DNA of 30,000 bases from Symbiodinium natans (Eukaryota; Sar; Dinophyceae; Suessiales; Symbiodiniaceae): NCBI GenBank assembly GCA_905221605.1, contig CAJNDS010000771.1:1-30000 (forward strand). Direction: 5' to 3'. Below are positions 7,511 through 15,589 of the stretch, in pieces. The position numbers and the translations under genes are program-made. The notes under the pieces were generated by a model, which saw only the letters and a program-made list of their open reading frames with translations, did not search any database and was not told the origin of the DNA. Each line of letters begins with the position of its first letter. The first letter of the stretch is position 1.

Positions 7511-9982
7511 GTTACTGGTTTCATTCACCAATTCATGGAAGACTTCGACGCTGACGTTGCCATCGAAAAAATGCAATTTGGGTGGAGATGGCCACGAGAA
7601 GAGTACATGAAGTCGGAGCATTCGAATCCGCCGCTGGACCTCCTGGGCGCCAAGACGCTTTTGGAGGCTGTCGAACTCGACGTTGCACGACATCTCATCA
7701 GCTTCCTGGAAGAAGTCCCGCTAAACAAGAAAGCCATCTGCTCCGAGATGTGCCGTGTGCAACAGGACTTGGAATTGGTGTGGGAGAACCTGATGAGCTG
7801 CATCATGCTGTCCAACGCGGAGATAAAAGCCCTCTGGAACGAAAAGCGAGACAAAGCGGCCAGAGCTGGAACGTGGATGCATTCCATGTTCGAACATCTT
7901 TTGAATGGGCACGACGTCTTTGCGCCTCCAATGAACTTGGAGCTGGAGACAATGCTTAATTTCTTGAGCAGGTTCGAGGAAACACACTTTGTCTATCGAA
8001 CGGAATGGACCATCTACGCTGAGCAGGAGGACATAGCTGGTTCTATCGACCTGGTCTTGAAGAACAAATGCGACGGCAGTGTGATCTTGGTGGACTGGAA
8101 GCGCAGCGAAAAATTGCCGGACAAATACCGATCACCAAATGCCATGAAACCACCGTTGCAGTACTTGATGGACTGTCAAGGTGACGCCTACAAGGTGCAG
8201 CTGAGCGTCTACCGCTGGATTCTGGAGAAGTATTACGGCGAACGCGTGCAATCTTGCTTCGTTTGTTGCACTCACCCCAACTTTCACCCGGACGGCTTCG
8301 TCCACGAGGTCGAGAGAAGCGATGTGGAGATTGAACCCCTGATGTTCCCTCGGCGGTGCCAGATACAATCTGCAGCTATGGGCAGCGCCATTCCTCCCAC
8401 AGAAGCTTTCGACGTGCATCTTCCCGAGACCCACCTCACAATGGTCCTCAACGAGCAAGACGCGCAGGCATGCGCAGCCCCAGAGGAATCGTTGCAGCTG
8501 GAAGACATCCATTCGGTGACCAAGAAGCGGCGCCTCACGCAGCAAGCGCAAGGAACTCGCCAACGCTTCCACGATTTACTCCAAGCAGCCGCAACAGCTG
8601 GCGCCGCTTTCGTCTCTGCGTTGCCTGAGCATCGACCGGAGGAAGCACGGAGAACGATTTTGCAGCAGAGTGACTTCCTCATGAAGTACGTCCAGGGATC
8701 TCATCCCGACTGGCCAAAAGACTTTGTTCGCCTCGTCGCGGCTGCGTTGTCGATCTACCGGACTCGATACTCGGACCTCTTCATTCGAGACACGGTAGCC
8801 TTGCTCTGGCAAATGGAAGGAGAAGATCATTTGCGCGTGCACGACGCCATTTGCTACCTTTACCACGATCACGGCGCATTCGAGGCACTTTCCGGTGTAC
8901 CTCCAGAATCCACGTTTGCCAGAATTAAGTCCTTCCTTCTGGCGCTGGAGGGCATTTTCCGATTGTTGGCAGACAGCACCGCCCGCAATGATGCAAGTGT
9001 CGTTGCGGCCATCAGCAATCTTCTGCAGCAGTACAACAGTGTCAGGGAATTCATCACCGCGGCGATGGACACATCCTCACTGACGCCAGCGAGCAGAGGA
9101 TTCGGAGGCCGAAGACGTCCGCAGCCTGTGGATGAGGGTGGAGCTGGTCCTCCGCAAGGCGGCTGGCCTGGAACTGTTGCAGACATGATCGCCAGGATTT
9201 CCGGACCCATGCAAAAGGATCTCCTGGACGAGAGATCATTGTTTCGCTACCTCATCGCCTGGTGCGAGACACCTTCTCGTCGTCGAGCTGGTGTTGCCTA
9301 TGCAGACACGAGCTTACTGTACGACGTTTCTCCCGGCAGATTCTGCACTTTCGTGGAACCCTCCCCAGACAATGACATCTACGTGCGGATTCCTCATAAT
9401 CTGCGGGACCCTGTGCTGGAGGACGCCAAGGAAGCGCTGCAGAAATTTTACTCGCAGACCTTTTGGTGCAACGAGGACTTTTTCAAGTGCTGCCTCGCGG
9501 CCATCGCCCTCGCTAAGCGGGGCGAAAACATCGACCGCTGCTTCATTGGGGAAAGCGGAGGCGGTACTGGACAAGGTCTTTACAGCCAGCACCTTGCGGC
9601 CGTGTACAAGCATAATCATGCTTTCATTGACTCTAGCTTGTGGCACAACGAAGACGAGCTCAGGAAACAGCTCGAACTGTTCGCAGGTGCATGGATCCTG
9701 ACCGCCCAGGAGAAGCCGGACAGTCATCGAAAATTCCGGGAGGACTTATACAAGAAGCTAGTGTCAGGAGACGACCTTGCCGCGAGACGACCCTACGGGT
9801 ATTTCACTCGCATGCTTCGAGTGGTGGGCTGGAAGCGTGTCGAAACGAATGACCTCTTGGAATTCAAGAACGTCTCGGAAGAAAACTTCAACTCTATTTT
9901 TCGCCGCAGTCTCGTGTGGGTGGCGAAGGCTCTCTTTCTCGATGAGGAGTACATCAAGAAACACTATCCTGATGCTTCCTAA
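7511..9982 (+). CDS. PD-(D/E)XK nuclease plus SF3 (D5-like) helicase, ends at an in-frame TAA
   Basis: Residues are numbered as if the frame began at 7481. The nuclease shows RecB-type signatures: G130-TWMH134SMFE138, E175 in YRTEW, D190 in GSIDLVL, D205-W-K207 in ILVDWKRSEK, and Q240-x3-Y244 in QLSVYRWILEK. After a variable linker with a Gly/Arg/Pro-rich stretch (538-563), the SF3-like motor has GESGGGTGQGLYS (690-702) in the Walker A position, WILTAQEK (739-745) as Walker B, KKLVSGDDLAARRPYG (758-773) as the conserved D5-type segment and GWKRVETND (783-791) as the sensor motif. The Walker A lysine is glutamine (codon 9572-9574). In known families PD-(D/E)XK enzymes cut DNA and SF3 helicases unwind replication origins; replication or transposition of the element is the inferred role. 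The TAA at 9980 interrupts the frame, which stays open beyond it. Confidence 0.85.
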   Translation, partial: VTGFIHQFMEDFDADVAIEKMQFGWRWPREEYMKSEHSNPPLDLLGAKTLLEAVELDVARHLISFLEEVPLNKKAICSEMCRVQQDLELVWENLMSCIMLSNAEIKALWNEKRDKAARAGTWMHSMFEHLLNGHDVFAPPMNLELETMLNFLSRFEETHFVYRTEWTIYAEQEDIAGSIDLVLKNKCDGSVILVDWKRSEKLPDKYRSPNAMKPPLQYLMDCQGDAYKVQLSVYRWILEKYYGERVQSCFVCCTHPNFHPDGFVHEVERSDVEIEPLMFPRRCQIQSAAMGSAIPPTEAFDVHLPETHLTMVLNEQDAQACAAPEESLQLEDIHSVTKKRRLTQQAQGTRQRFHDLLQAAATAGAAFVSALPEHRPEEARRTILQQSDFLMKYVQGSHPDWPKDFVRLVAAALSIYRTRYSDLFIRDTVALLWQMEGEDHLRVHDAICYLYHDHGAFEALSGVPPESTFARIKSFLLALEGIFRLLADSTARNDASVVAAISNLLQQYNSVREFITAAMDTSSLTPASRGFGGRRRPQPVDEGGAGPPQGGWPGTVADMIARISGPMQKDLLDERSLFRYLIAWCETPSRRRAGVAYADTSLLYDVSPGRFCTFVEPSPDNDIYVRIPHNLRDPVLEDAKEALQKFYSQTFWCNEDFFKCCLAAIALAKRGENIDRCFIGESGGGTGQGLYSQHLAAVYKHNHAFIDSSLWHNEDELRKQLELFAGAWILTAQEKPDSHRKFREDLYKKLVSGDDLAARRPYGYFTRMLRVVGWKRVETNDLLEFKNVSEENFNSIFRRSLVWVAKALFLDEEYIKKHYPDAS

Positions 9983-10427
9983 GACGGTATTTTTCCGAAG
10001 GATCCTACACTGCGCGCACGTCTGGTGTCCGGTCCTTGCATTCTTGCATCTCTACATTTTCAGCTGGGTTTCGAAGTGCAACACTCAAGACAGATGTCCC
10101 GCGAAATCATCGAAAATTTTGCCTCGGAAGGCCTGACAGAGAGGAAAATTCGTCGAGCCTGTGGCCTGCCGGAACGAGCAGATTCTCTTAAACCAGCTGT
10201 TCTTGCCGCTGCAGAAACAGCTCTGCAGGCAGTGCAGGCAAATACGAACCCACCGCACCAGACAAATCCAGACGACACATCAAAAGAATCAAAAGACAGT
10301 GAAGAGAGAAGCCTGGTTGACCAACTCGTCTCGTGGGGCATGAGCCAACAGCCTGCAAAGGAAAAAAAAGTTTACCCTTCAGAGCAAGTTTACAGAGGCG
10401 TGGTTCCAGAGAATCTGTCACTCCAAG
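9983..10427 (+). CDS. Continuation of the helicase protein after the in-frame stop
   Basis: The same frame as 7511-9979 stays open through DGIFPKDPTLRARLVSG and LHFQLGFEVQHSRQMSREII, then IENFASEGLTERKIRRACGL and an acidic, Lys/Ser-rich linker. It reads smoothly from the helicase C-terminus, so the TAA at 9980 looks like a point nonsense change in older coding sequence. Coding character is lost after about 10425 and reappears in another frame (SKFRVSNKRAADVWKN), pointing to an indel of +1 or -2 near 10420. The role is unknown; it connects the helicase to the downstream region. Confidence 0.6.
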
Positions 10428-11066
10428 TTTCGTGTTTCGAACAAACGCGCTGCAGACGTCTGGAAAAATTTGGTGGACACGAAGCATCTCATCCAGACGC
10501 GCGGCTACGGAAGCTCCACGCAGTACCTGCCAAAGGTTTTTGTCGAGAGAGACGTGAACGTGCTCGGAGACTTGAGTGCTCCTGATGCAGAGCGTCCGCT
10601 CTATCTTCAAGAAAGCATGGATGCCCGCGCGCTACACGCTGCTATGTATGAGACAGGATCAAGGGAAGCCAATGTGGAGATCTTGCTGCAATTCCATGAC
10701 AGCGTGTTGCTGCGGCTGAAAGGCAAGAGGGGCCGACGGTCTGTCGAGGAAGCGAATGCTGCGGAGACGTGGAGTGCCAGCCGAGAGAACCTTGCAAAGA
10801 AAGAGTCAGCTGCTCGAGGCGTGGTCGAGCAGCTTCTGCAACAGGCATGCCCAGCAGAGCAACAAGTTGTTAGCAAAAGGCTACGGTATAAATCCAGTCA
10901 ACAGGCGCCAGCAGAAGACATGTCTGCAACGAGGAATCCAATTGAGAGCATCGACTTTGTCACCGTCCAGGTCCAGTACAAGTGCAGCCTGGGAGATCTT
11001 CTTCGCACGCGACGATACGCCATTGGCTGCTCGGTTCAGAAGACGCTCGTCTGGGTTAGAATCTAA
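10428..11066 (+). CDS. Helical region of the element protein, frame-shifted from the previous segment
   Basis: It reads SKFRVSNKRAADVWKNLVDT, then HLIQTRGYGSSTQYLPKVFV, a domain with AMYETGSREANVEILLQFHD and a charged region rich in Glu/Ala. The last 45 codons look poor in this frame. Another frame there reads AAWEIFFARDDTPLAARF, so a second frameshift or an intron around 10970-11060 is possible. No family is recognised. Its place between the helicase and the polymerase-like region suggests a linker or primase-associated part, which is inference only. Confidence 0.5.
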   Translation, partial: FRVSNKRAADVWKNLVDTKHLIQTRGYGSSTQYLPKVFVERDVNVLGDLSAPDAERPLYLQESMDARALHAAMYETGSREANVEILLQFHDSVLLRLKGKRGRRSVEEANAAETWSASRENLAKKESAARGVVEQLLQQACPAEQQVVSKRLRYKSSQQAPAEDMSATRNPIESIDFVTVQVQYKCSLGDLLRTRRYAIGCSVQKTLVWVRI

Positions 11067-11143
11067 TGTGTTTTCTTGAGGCACAATGGATTCGTGGAAC
11101 GTGTAAATGCTGGTTTTTTTGATGAAGTAGTATGTCGGTGAAG
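11067..11143 (+). other. Probable intron or decayed junction
   Basis: T-rich, stop-containing sequence between the previous frame's TAA (11064-11066) and the acceptor-like GTGAAG ending at 11143. A donor is not clear; GTGTAAATG at 11101 is one candidate. Confidence 0.4.
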
Positions 11144-12540
11144 GCTGTCACGCGCGTGGCAAAAGACGGCCGTGAGCCACACGTTTGATTTGGACATTCA
11201 GAATTGTTGCTTCAACTTGATGCTGCAGATCATGAGGAAGCTGAAGCCACAGCACGCGGCCTGGCGACAAGCAGAACAAACGCTGCAGCTGTGCGCGGAG
11301 AACCGAGACAGTGTCATTCGGGAGCAGCTCAAAGTAACACATGCCGAGGGAAAGTACATCCTCAACAAGGTTTTCAACGGTGGAACCCCGCCAGACGGTC
11401 TGAGAGGCAATGCATTCATGTGGAAGCTTCAGAAAACCTCGCTGTTTTGCAGATGGGTGGCAGTTTCCGTGCTACCCGCAGTTTTCCAGAACGTCTTGGA
11501 AGATGAGGATCGTCTGAATCCGGACGCATCGACGCTTTTCTTTCTTTGGAGCGCGTGCGAAGACTTAATCCTCGAAGCCTGGCTTCAGAAGGTACAGGAA
11601 TGCAAGCCTCGGCATGTGAGTCTTCACTTTGATGGCATTCGAGTGGACAAGGCTTGTCTCGCAGACGCAGAGGTGTCCAGTTTCTGCAGCGCTTGCTCCG
11701 CTCACATCAAAAGTGCCACAGGCTTTGAGGTGCAGATTCAATGCAAAACAAACCCAGATCTGCTGGAGTACGTAATGCAAGCGGGAACCGCTGCAGTGCC
11801 GGCAGATCTGGATGCAGCGCTGCTCGCGGACGGCAACTGCATTCCGTGTGCTTTGCACAGGCTCGGTTTCGAAACGCAGGTTATGCGCTTCCTCGCCGAC
11901 ACTGAGACCGAAAGTGCTCTTTACTTTCGTCGACGGGGTCATCGGACGTATCGCCAAGTGGCCGAAGCCCTGAACATCCAGTTGGTCGCGTCCGGCTACT
12001 TTATAGAGGACCTGAAGGAAGGTGTACGCGAGAAGAACTTACTTCACGTCACCAAGCGAGGCAGACCGCACACGGTTGGACTTCTTTTGCGAGGCGGCAA
12101 ATTCATTGTGTCCGATGGTCGCTGCACTTTTGAAATGAAGCCGGAGGACTTTTGGGATGGTCTCTACTCTGCGTGCGACAGAGCGAGCGTTGTCATTTTC
12201 GGAATTCTGATGGGTCCAGCAAGTCAGGAGGAAAACCCCTTGAGGTTTCCAAACGCCTCGGAGAGAGAAAAGCTTCTAGACCTGCAAGCAGGGGCAGGCG
12301 AGCAGGAACATGCCGCGGAGTTCTTGGACGCCGTCGACGAGGTCTCCGCTCACTCCGACGATTGTCGGGAAGAGTCGGGTTCTGAGCAAGAAGAATCGAT
12401 CACGAAAGTCGGCGACAATCTTCTGGAAAGCTTGCGGCGAGAGGTGGGACGGGTGCAGCGGGCCAAAGACACCTTCAAGCCCAGTGGCGACGGACGCGTC
12501 CATTGCCCTTTTTGTCCATTTCGAAGTTGGGAGAAAAAAA
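11144..12540 (+). CDS. Polymerase-palm-like region, second cysteine-peptidase-like domain and start of C2H2 finger
   Basis: The frame begins LSRAWQKTAV, then TFDLDIQNCCFNLMLQIMRK with acidic residues at 11187 and 11193, and later HVSLHFDGIRVDKA (Asp codon 11631). The paired D-x-D-x-x-N-C and H-x-DG-x-x-V motifs resemble palm motifs A and C of family A-related polymerases, notably the TV-Pol family described in virophage and mobile elements alongside SF3 helicases; this assignment is inference. Next is a peptidase-like domain with ADGNCIPCALHRLGF (Cys 11838-11840) and GRPHTVGLLLRGGKFIVSDG (His 12069-12071). After an acidic linker comes HCPFCPFRSWEKK, the first half of a zinc finger. A run of seven A (12534-12540) throws the frame; the open frame runs to 12620 but its last 27 codons are out of frame. 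Confidence 0.65.
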
Positions 12541-12907
12541 TGCGAACCGTCTCTCGGGGCATTTGGAAAAATATCATGCAGAAAGACAGCAGTATTGCGC
12601 CAGTGGAACGAAACAGGTGAAGATCCTTTTAGGGCTACATGATCAGGACAGATTGGAGGGGAAGCCAGACATGAGAAATTACCTGGCCAGAAGTGCTGCC
12701 GTCATGCGAGCTCATGTGCGACCTCCTTTGAAGTGCACCGTGAACGACATCGACAAGCAGCTTCGAGTGGTGTTTGCGTCGGACGGTCCTCAATTGTGGA
12801 ACATCGAGACAACCATATCCCGTGCAGTGAGACGAGCGCGCAACTTGTACTACACCAGAGAGTTTGCGCACAAAGTTTTTCAGCGAGCCTTGATGTGCAA
12901 CGCGAAA
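12541..12907 (+). CDS. Zinc-finger second half and transposase N-terminal region
   Basis: In the frame reached after the A-run, NRLSGHLEKYHAERQQ supplies the two histidines of a C2H2 finger whose cysteines (CPFC) lie in the frame before 12540. It continues with ASGTKQVKILLGLHDQDR and a conserved-looking helical stretch, AVRRARNLYYTREFAHKVF, typical of a DNA-binding or structural N-terminal part of a transposase. It ends at a proposed GC donor (GCATCC, 12908). The open frame continues to 12949 but becomes hydrophobic and non-coding in look. A plain GT donor at 12896 in another phase is an alternative. Confidence 0.6.
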
Positions 12908-13042
12908 GCATCCTGGCTTATGTCTTTCTGGTTGTTCATGCTTTGGTAGCAGCAAAGTACAGGTCGACGTGCTAGTGACAGGTGAAGAAACGCTGCGCTG
13001 GTTGTAATTCCTGAAATTGTTTTCTGAAGCGGTCCACCTCAG
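12908..13042 (+). other. Proposed intron, 135 nt, GC-AG
   Basis: Donor GCATCC follows AACGCGAAA; acceptor GGTCCACCTCAG ends at 13042 and is followed by G. Both exon edges lie on codon boundaries, so splicing joins MCNAK to VFEMLNTMRAEF. GC donors are documented in dinoflagellate genomes. Confidence rests on phase agreement and the good acceptor. Confidence 0.5.
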
Positions 13043-14560
13043 GTCTTTGAAATGCTCAATACCATGCGTGCAGAATTTAGTCCTGATGCACTTGGACTCT
13101 TGCCTTCTCATTCAAAAGACTGGTGGCCTGTCATCGAGGACGTTTTCATGAGCCCAAGAATAGTGGGTCTGCGAGATTCTCTACTGACGGAATGCGTATC
13201 GCACGGGGAGATGGAATGCATCAGCATCGACGCCACCATGCGTTGTTGCATGCCCATCTTGGGTCAGTCCCGCCTGAAAGCCACGGCAGAGGAGCGCGCG
13301 CAGGCTGCCTTTGCGGAGGAAGAGAGCTATCGCCGTGACGCTTGTGTGCATTTGCATTCACATTCCAAATTTGTTTTATGTTTGAAGTTCGGACGCGTGG
13401 ATACATATATATATATATATATACGCTGTGCAACGAAGGTTATCACTGTGCGGGGACGCACAAACGCGGTACTTCTGATGAAGGCCTCCGCCGGGGAAGA
13501 TGCGGACACGGTGTGCTTCGTCCTTTCCCAAGCCTTAACAGCAGCGGCTCTCGCCCAGATCCAATTCGTCACGGTGGACAATCCCTCTCGAAGGTACTTA
13601 AACAGCCTGAAGAGCATCTGTCCTGGTCTGCAGGGAATGGCGCTCGACACGGTTCATCTCGCCATGACCTGCGAGTATGCAACGGCGCGGCGCCGATCCC
13701 CCGCTACCAAGGCCCTGCGGCGGCTGCTCTCGAAGTTCGCTGCGGTCGACAAGGAACGCAATCCCGTTTCCTTCGGTGCTATGTTCGACGGCAACAACGC
13801 GCGCCCGGCCACCGCTGAAGAAAATCGATATCGCGGCTACATCGAGGACCTGACGATGCGTGACGAGGAGGCCCGGCGCATCATTGACAGCCTGGACTAC
13901 GACAAGCCTTGGTACCTTCGCATTGAATGGATCCGGGCGCTGGCCGCGCTGGCGAACGTCTACCGGCAGGACATGCAAAGGATGTGTCCGGGTCCGAACC
14001 GTCGCATCGGCCAGCTGCTGCTGTCGGCTGCAGCACCGGAAAGGTGCGAGTGGTACTTCAATAACATTCGCGTCCGCCACAATATGCATGTCGGCAAATT
14101 GACCCTGTTCCCTGTGGGCACGACTTCGAATGAGTCTCTGCACTTCGAAGTCAATCGGTGGTTTAAAGAGACTCAGAAGTTGCACAAAGCCACTCTGGAG
14201 CTCAAGCTCGACATTCTTTCTTTGGGCAAGCTATTGTCGCACAATCGAGCTCTTTACCACGCCGGCATGCGACAAATGTCCCATGGAGAAGTCCTCGCCA
14301 GAAGCACGAGGCAAGTCCTGTGGTCGGAACAGGAATGGAAGGCTTGGTGCGACGAGCTAGACAACGCGGGCAAAGTCAAGCGTAAAGCTGATTTGCCAGT
14401 CCAGGAGGCAAGACGTTGGCAAAAAGCGAGAGTGCAGGATGCTGCGCTGAAAAAGCCGGCAAGCGCGCTGTCTCAGACAGGCCAGAAGCATAGGACACCC
14501 CACAGCCTCGAACGAAAGGACCAGTTCCTTCGAGGAGGCAAGAAAAACAAGTTCTCATGA
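13043..14560 (+). CDS. DDE transposase, MULE-like
   Basis: Numbering from ATG 13052. The probable catalytic triad is D60 (ECISIDATMRCC), D176 (IQFVTVDNPSRRYLNSL) and E361 (GTTSNESLHFEVNRWFKE). D199-x2-H202 in MALDTVHLAM matches the [C/D]xxH position that follows the second Asp in Mutator-like and ISL3-like transposases. A long helical insertion separates D176 from E361, and a Lys/Arg-rich tail ends at TGA 14558-14560. Such enzymes cut element ends and join them to target DNA. Residues 99-129 are out of character (they include YIYIYI from a TA run) and fit a 93-nt intron at 13346-13438; without it the frame is still open. The domain itself looks intact, in contrast to the helicase part upstream. 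Exact superfamily is uncertain. Confidence 0.75.
   Translation, partial: VFEMLNTMRAEFSPDALGLLPSHSKDWWPVIEDVFMSPRIVGLRDSLLTECVSHGEMECISIDATMRCCMPILGQSRLKATAEERAQAAFAEEESYRRDACVHLHSHSKFVLCLKFGRVDTYIYIYIRCATKVITVRGRTNAVLLMKASAGEDADTVCFVLSQALTAAALAQIQFVTVDNPSRRYLNSLKSICPGLQGMALDTVHLAMTCEYATARRRSPATKALRRLLSKFAAVDKERNPVSFGAMFDGNNARPATAEENRYRGYIEDLTMRDEEARRIIDSLDYDKPWYLRIEWIRALAALANVYRQDMQRMCPGPNRRIGQLLLSAAAPERCEWYFNNIRVRHNMHVGKLTLFPVGTTSNESLHFEVNRWFKETQKLHKATLELKLDILSLGKLLSHNRALYHAGMRQMSHGEVLARSTRQVLWSEQEWKAWCDELDNAGKVKRKADLPVQEARRWQKARVQDAALKKPASALSQTGQKHRTPHSLERKDQFLRGGKKNKFS
13346..13438 (+). other. Probable 93-nt intron carrying a TA microsatellite
   Basis: The GTGCAT donor follows RRDAC and the acceptor ACGAAG ends at 13438 before GTTATCACTG, again AG|G. 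It contains an (AT)n run around 13403-13424. Removing it gives RRDACVITVRGRT, a smooth hydrophobic strand, whereas keeping it inserts a low-complexity segment. Because 93 is divisible by three, no stop reveals it. Confidence 0.6.
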
Positions 14561-14850
14561 ATGTCTGTAGCAGTCAGCCGCCAATGTGCACGTCCTCTAT
14601 ATGTTTTGCCAAGCTTTTCTGGAGGACCTGTTTAAAGACATCTAGCAGCAAGACATGTGCAAGATTCGTTGCGAAAAGTGAACTTGCAGACCTGCAGTCT
14701 CCCGATGTGTGCATGAATTGTTATGACGAGCAACCGGCAAGTTTTTTTCTGTGTACGGGCTTGAGTCTTGTCGCACACGTGCTCCTTGCATCCAGCTGCT
14801 CTAGTAGCCCGAGGTGCATCTTTCGCAACTCACTACGTTGCTGCCTCGCA

Positions 14851-15558
14851 ATGGAAACACTTCCCACGCCGGCGCAGCTCCTGGTGACGGAGTTTCTGGG
14901 TCTCGCATCCACAGCACTTTTGCTCTCGGCTTTGGCCAAGACAAGCAGAGCCAGGGACGTTGTCGGGAGCTGGCTGCGGCAAGTCCGGACCGTGCCCGAG
15001 GCGGCGCCGCATGAGGGCAGCGGTGAAGAGGAAGATCTCACAGACGACGAGGTTTGCATGCCTTCGCGTGCGGAATGCTCGCTGGAAGCAGCTGTGGTGG
15101 TGGGATGTCTTCGAACAGGTCGAGTCTCCTGGAATTCGAACTGCGGCGTTCTGCGTTCGCTCGAAGACATGGATATTTCTTACCCTGGCTTGATTGAAGC
15201 AGTCACGGCGGATGTTGCCTTCATGACGGCAAACGTCACCGGCTGGACGCTGCCTTGGCTTCAGCAGGCTGTTGGGTTGCCGAGTGCTGCGTATCAGATG
15301 CGTCTGGAGGACTTCCTCTCCGATGCCCTGGGTACGTCGGGTGAGTTCCTTACTGCGTGGCGGCTTCTCAACGCGGGTAGTGAAGCAGTCGAATCTGCCA
15401 TTGCTTGGTTGCAGCACGGACAGTGGGAATACGCGTTCTTTCCGTCCGAAGACGGCGAAAGGCCAGCCGTGCTGATTCTTATGTTCTGCGTGAACGATAT
15501 CGCAGGCTGCCTCGTTGCCGTAGATCGCGAAGTCGATCCTGCCGGTGCCTTCCTGTAG
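14851..15558 (+). CDS. Hypothetical protein with F-box-like N-terminus
   Basis: From ATG 14851 the protein has 235 residues. The first 33 (METLPTPAQLLVTEFLGLAS, then STALLLSALAKTSRA) have the Leu-Pro and helix pattern of an F-box. An acidic linker (EEEDLTDDE) and a Trp/Leu-rich region (GWTLPWLQQAVGLPSAAYQM, AWRLLNAGSEAVESAIAWLQ) follow, with a hydrophobic C-terminus. The open frame extends upstream to 14557, overlapping the transposase stop, but that part is Cys/Ser-rich without coding look. The protein may be a last part of the element or an unrelated neighbour. The F-box-like segment of the element at about 5750-5870 makes a shared theme possible. Function unknown. Confidence 0.55.
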   Translation: METLPTPAQLLVTEFLGLASTALLLSALAKTSRARDVVGSWLRQVRTVPEAAPHEGSGEEEDLTDDEVCMPSRAECSLEAAVVVGCLRTGRVSWNSNCGVLRSLEDMDISYPGLIEAVTADVAFMTANVTGWTLPWLQQAVGLPSAAYQMRLEDFLSDALGTSGEFLTAWRLLNAGSEAVESAIAWLQHGQWEYAFFPSEDGERPAVLILMFCVNDIAGCLVAVDREVDPAGAFL

Positions 15559-15589
15559 CTGGGGCTGCGCACTGCGCCCACCGAAGGGT

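Noticed and set aside
9971-9997. 27-nt GC-AG intron that would remove the TAA at 9980
   Set aside because: Far shorter than the other introns proposed here (67 nt and longer); a nonsense change is simpler. Kept only as something to check with cDNA.
14557-14850. Upstream extension of the hypothetical ORF overlapping the transposase stop
   Set aside because: Low-complexity Cys/Ser content; the ATG overlap has no meaning without bacterial-style translation.
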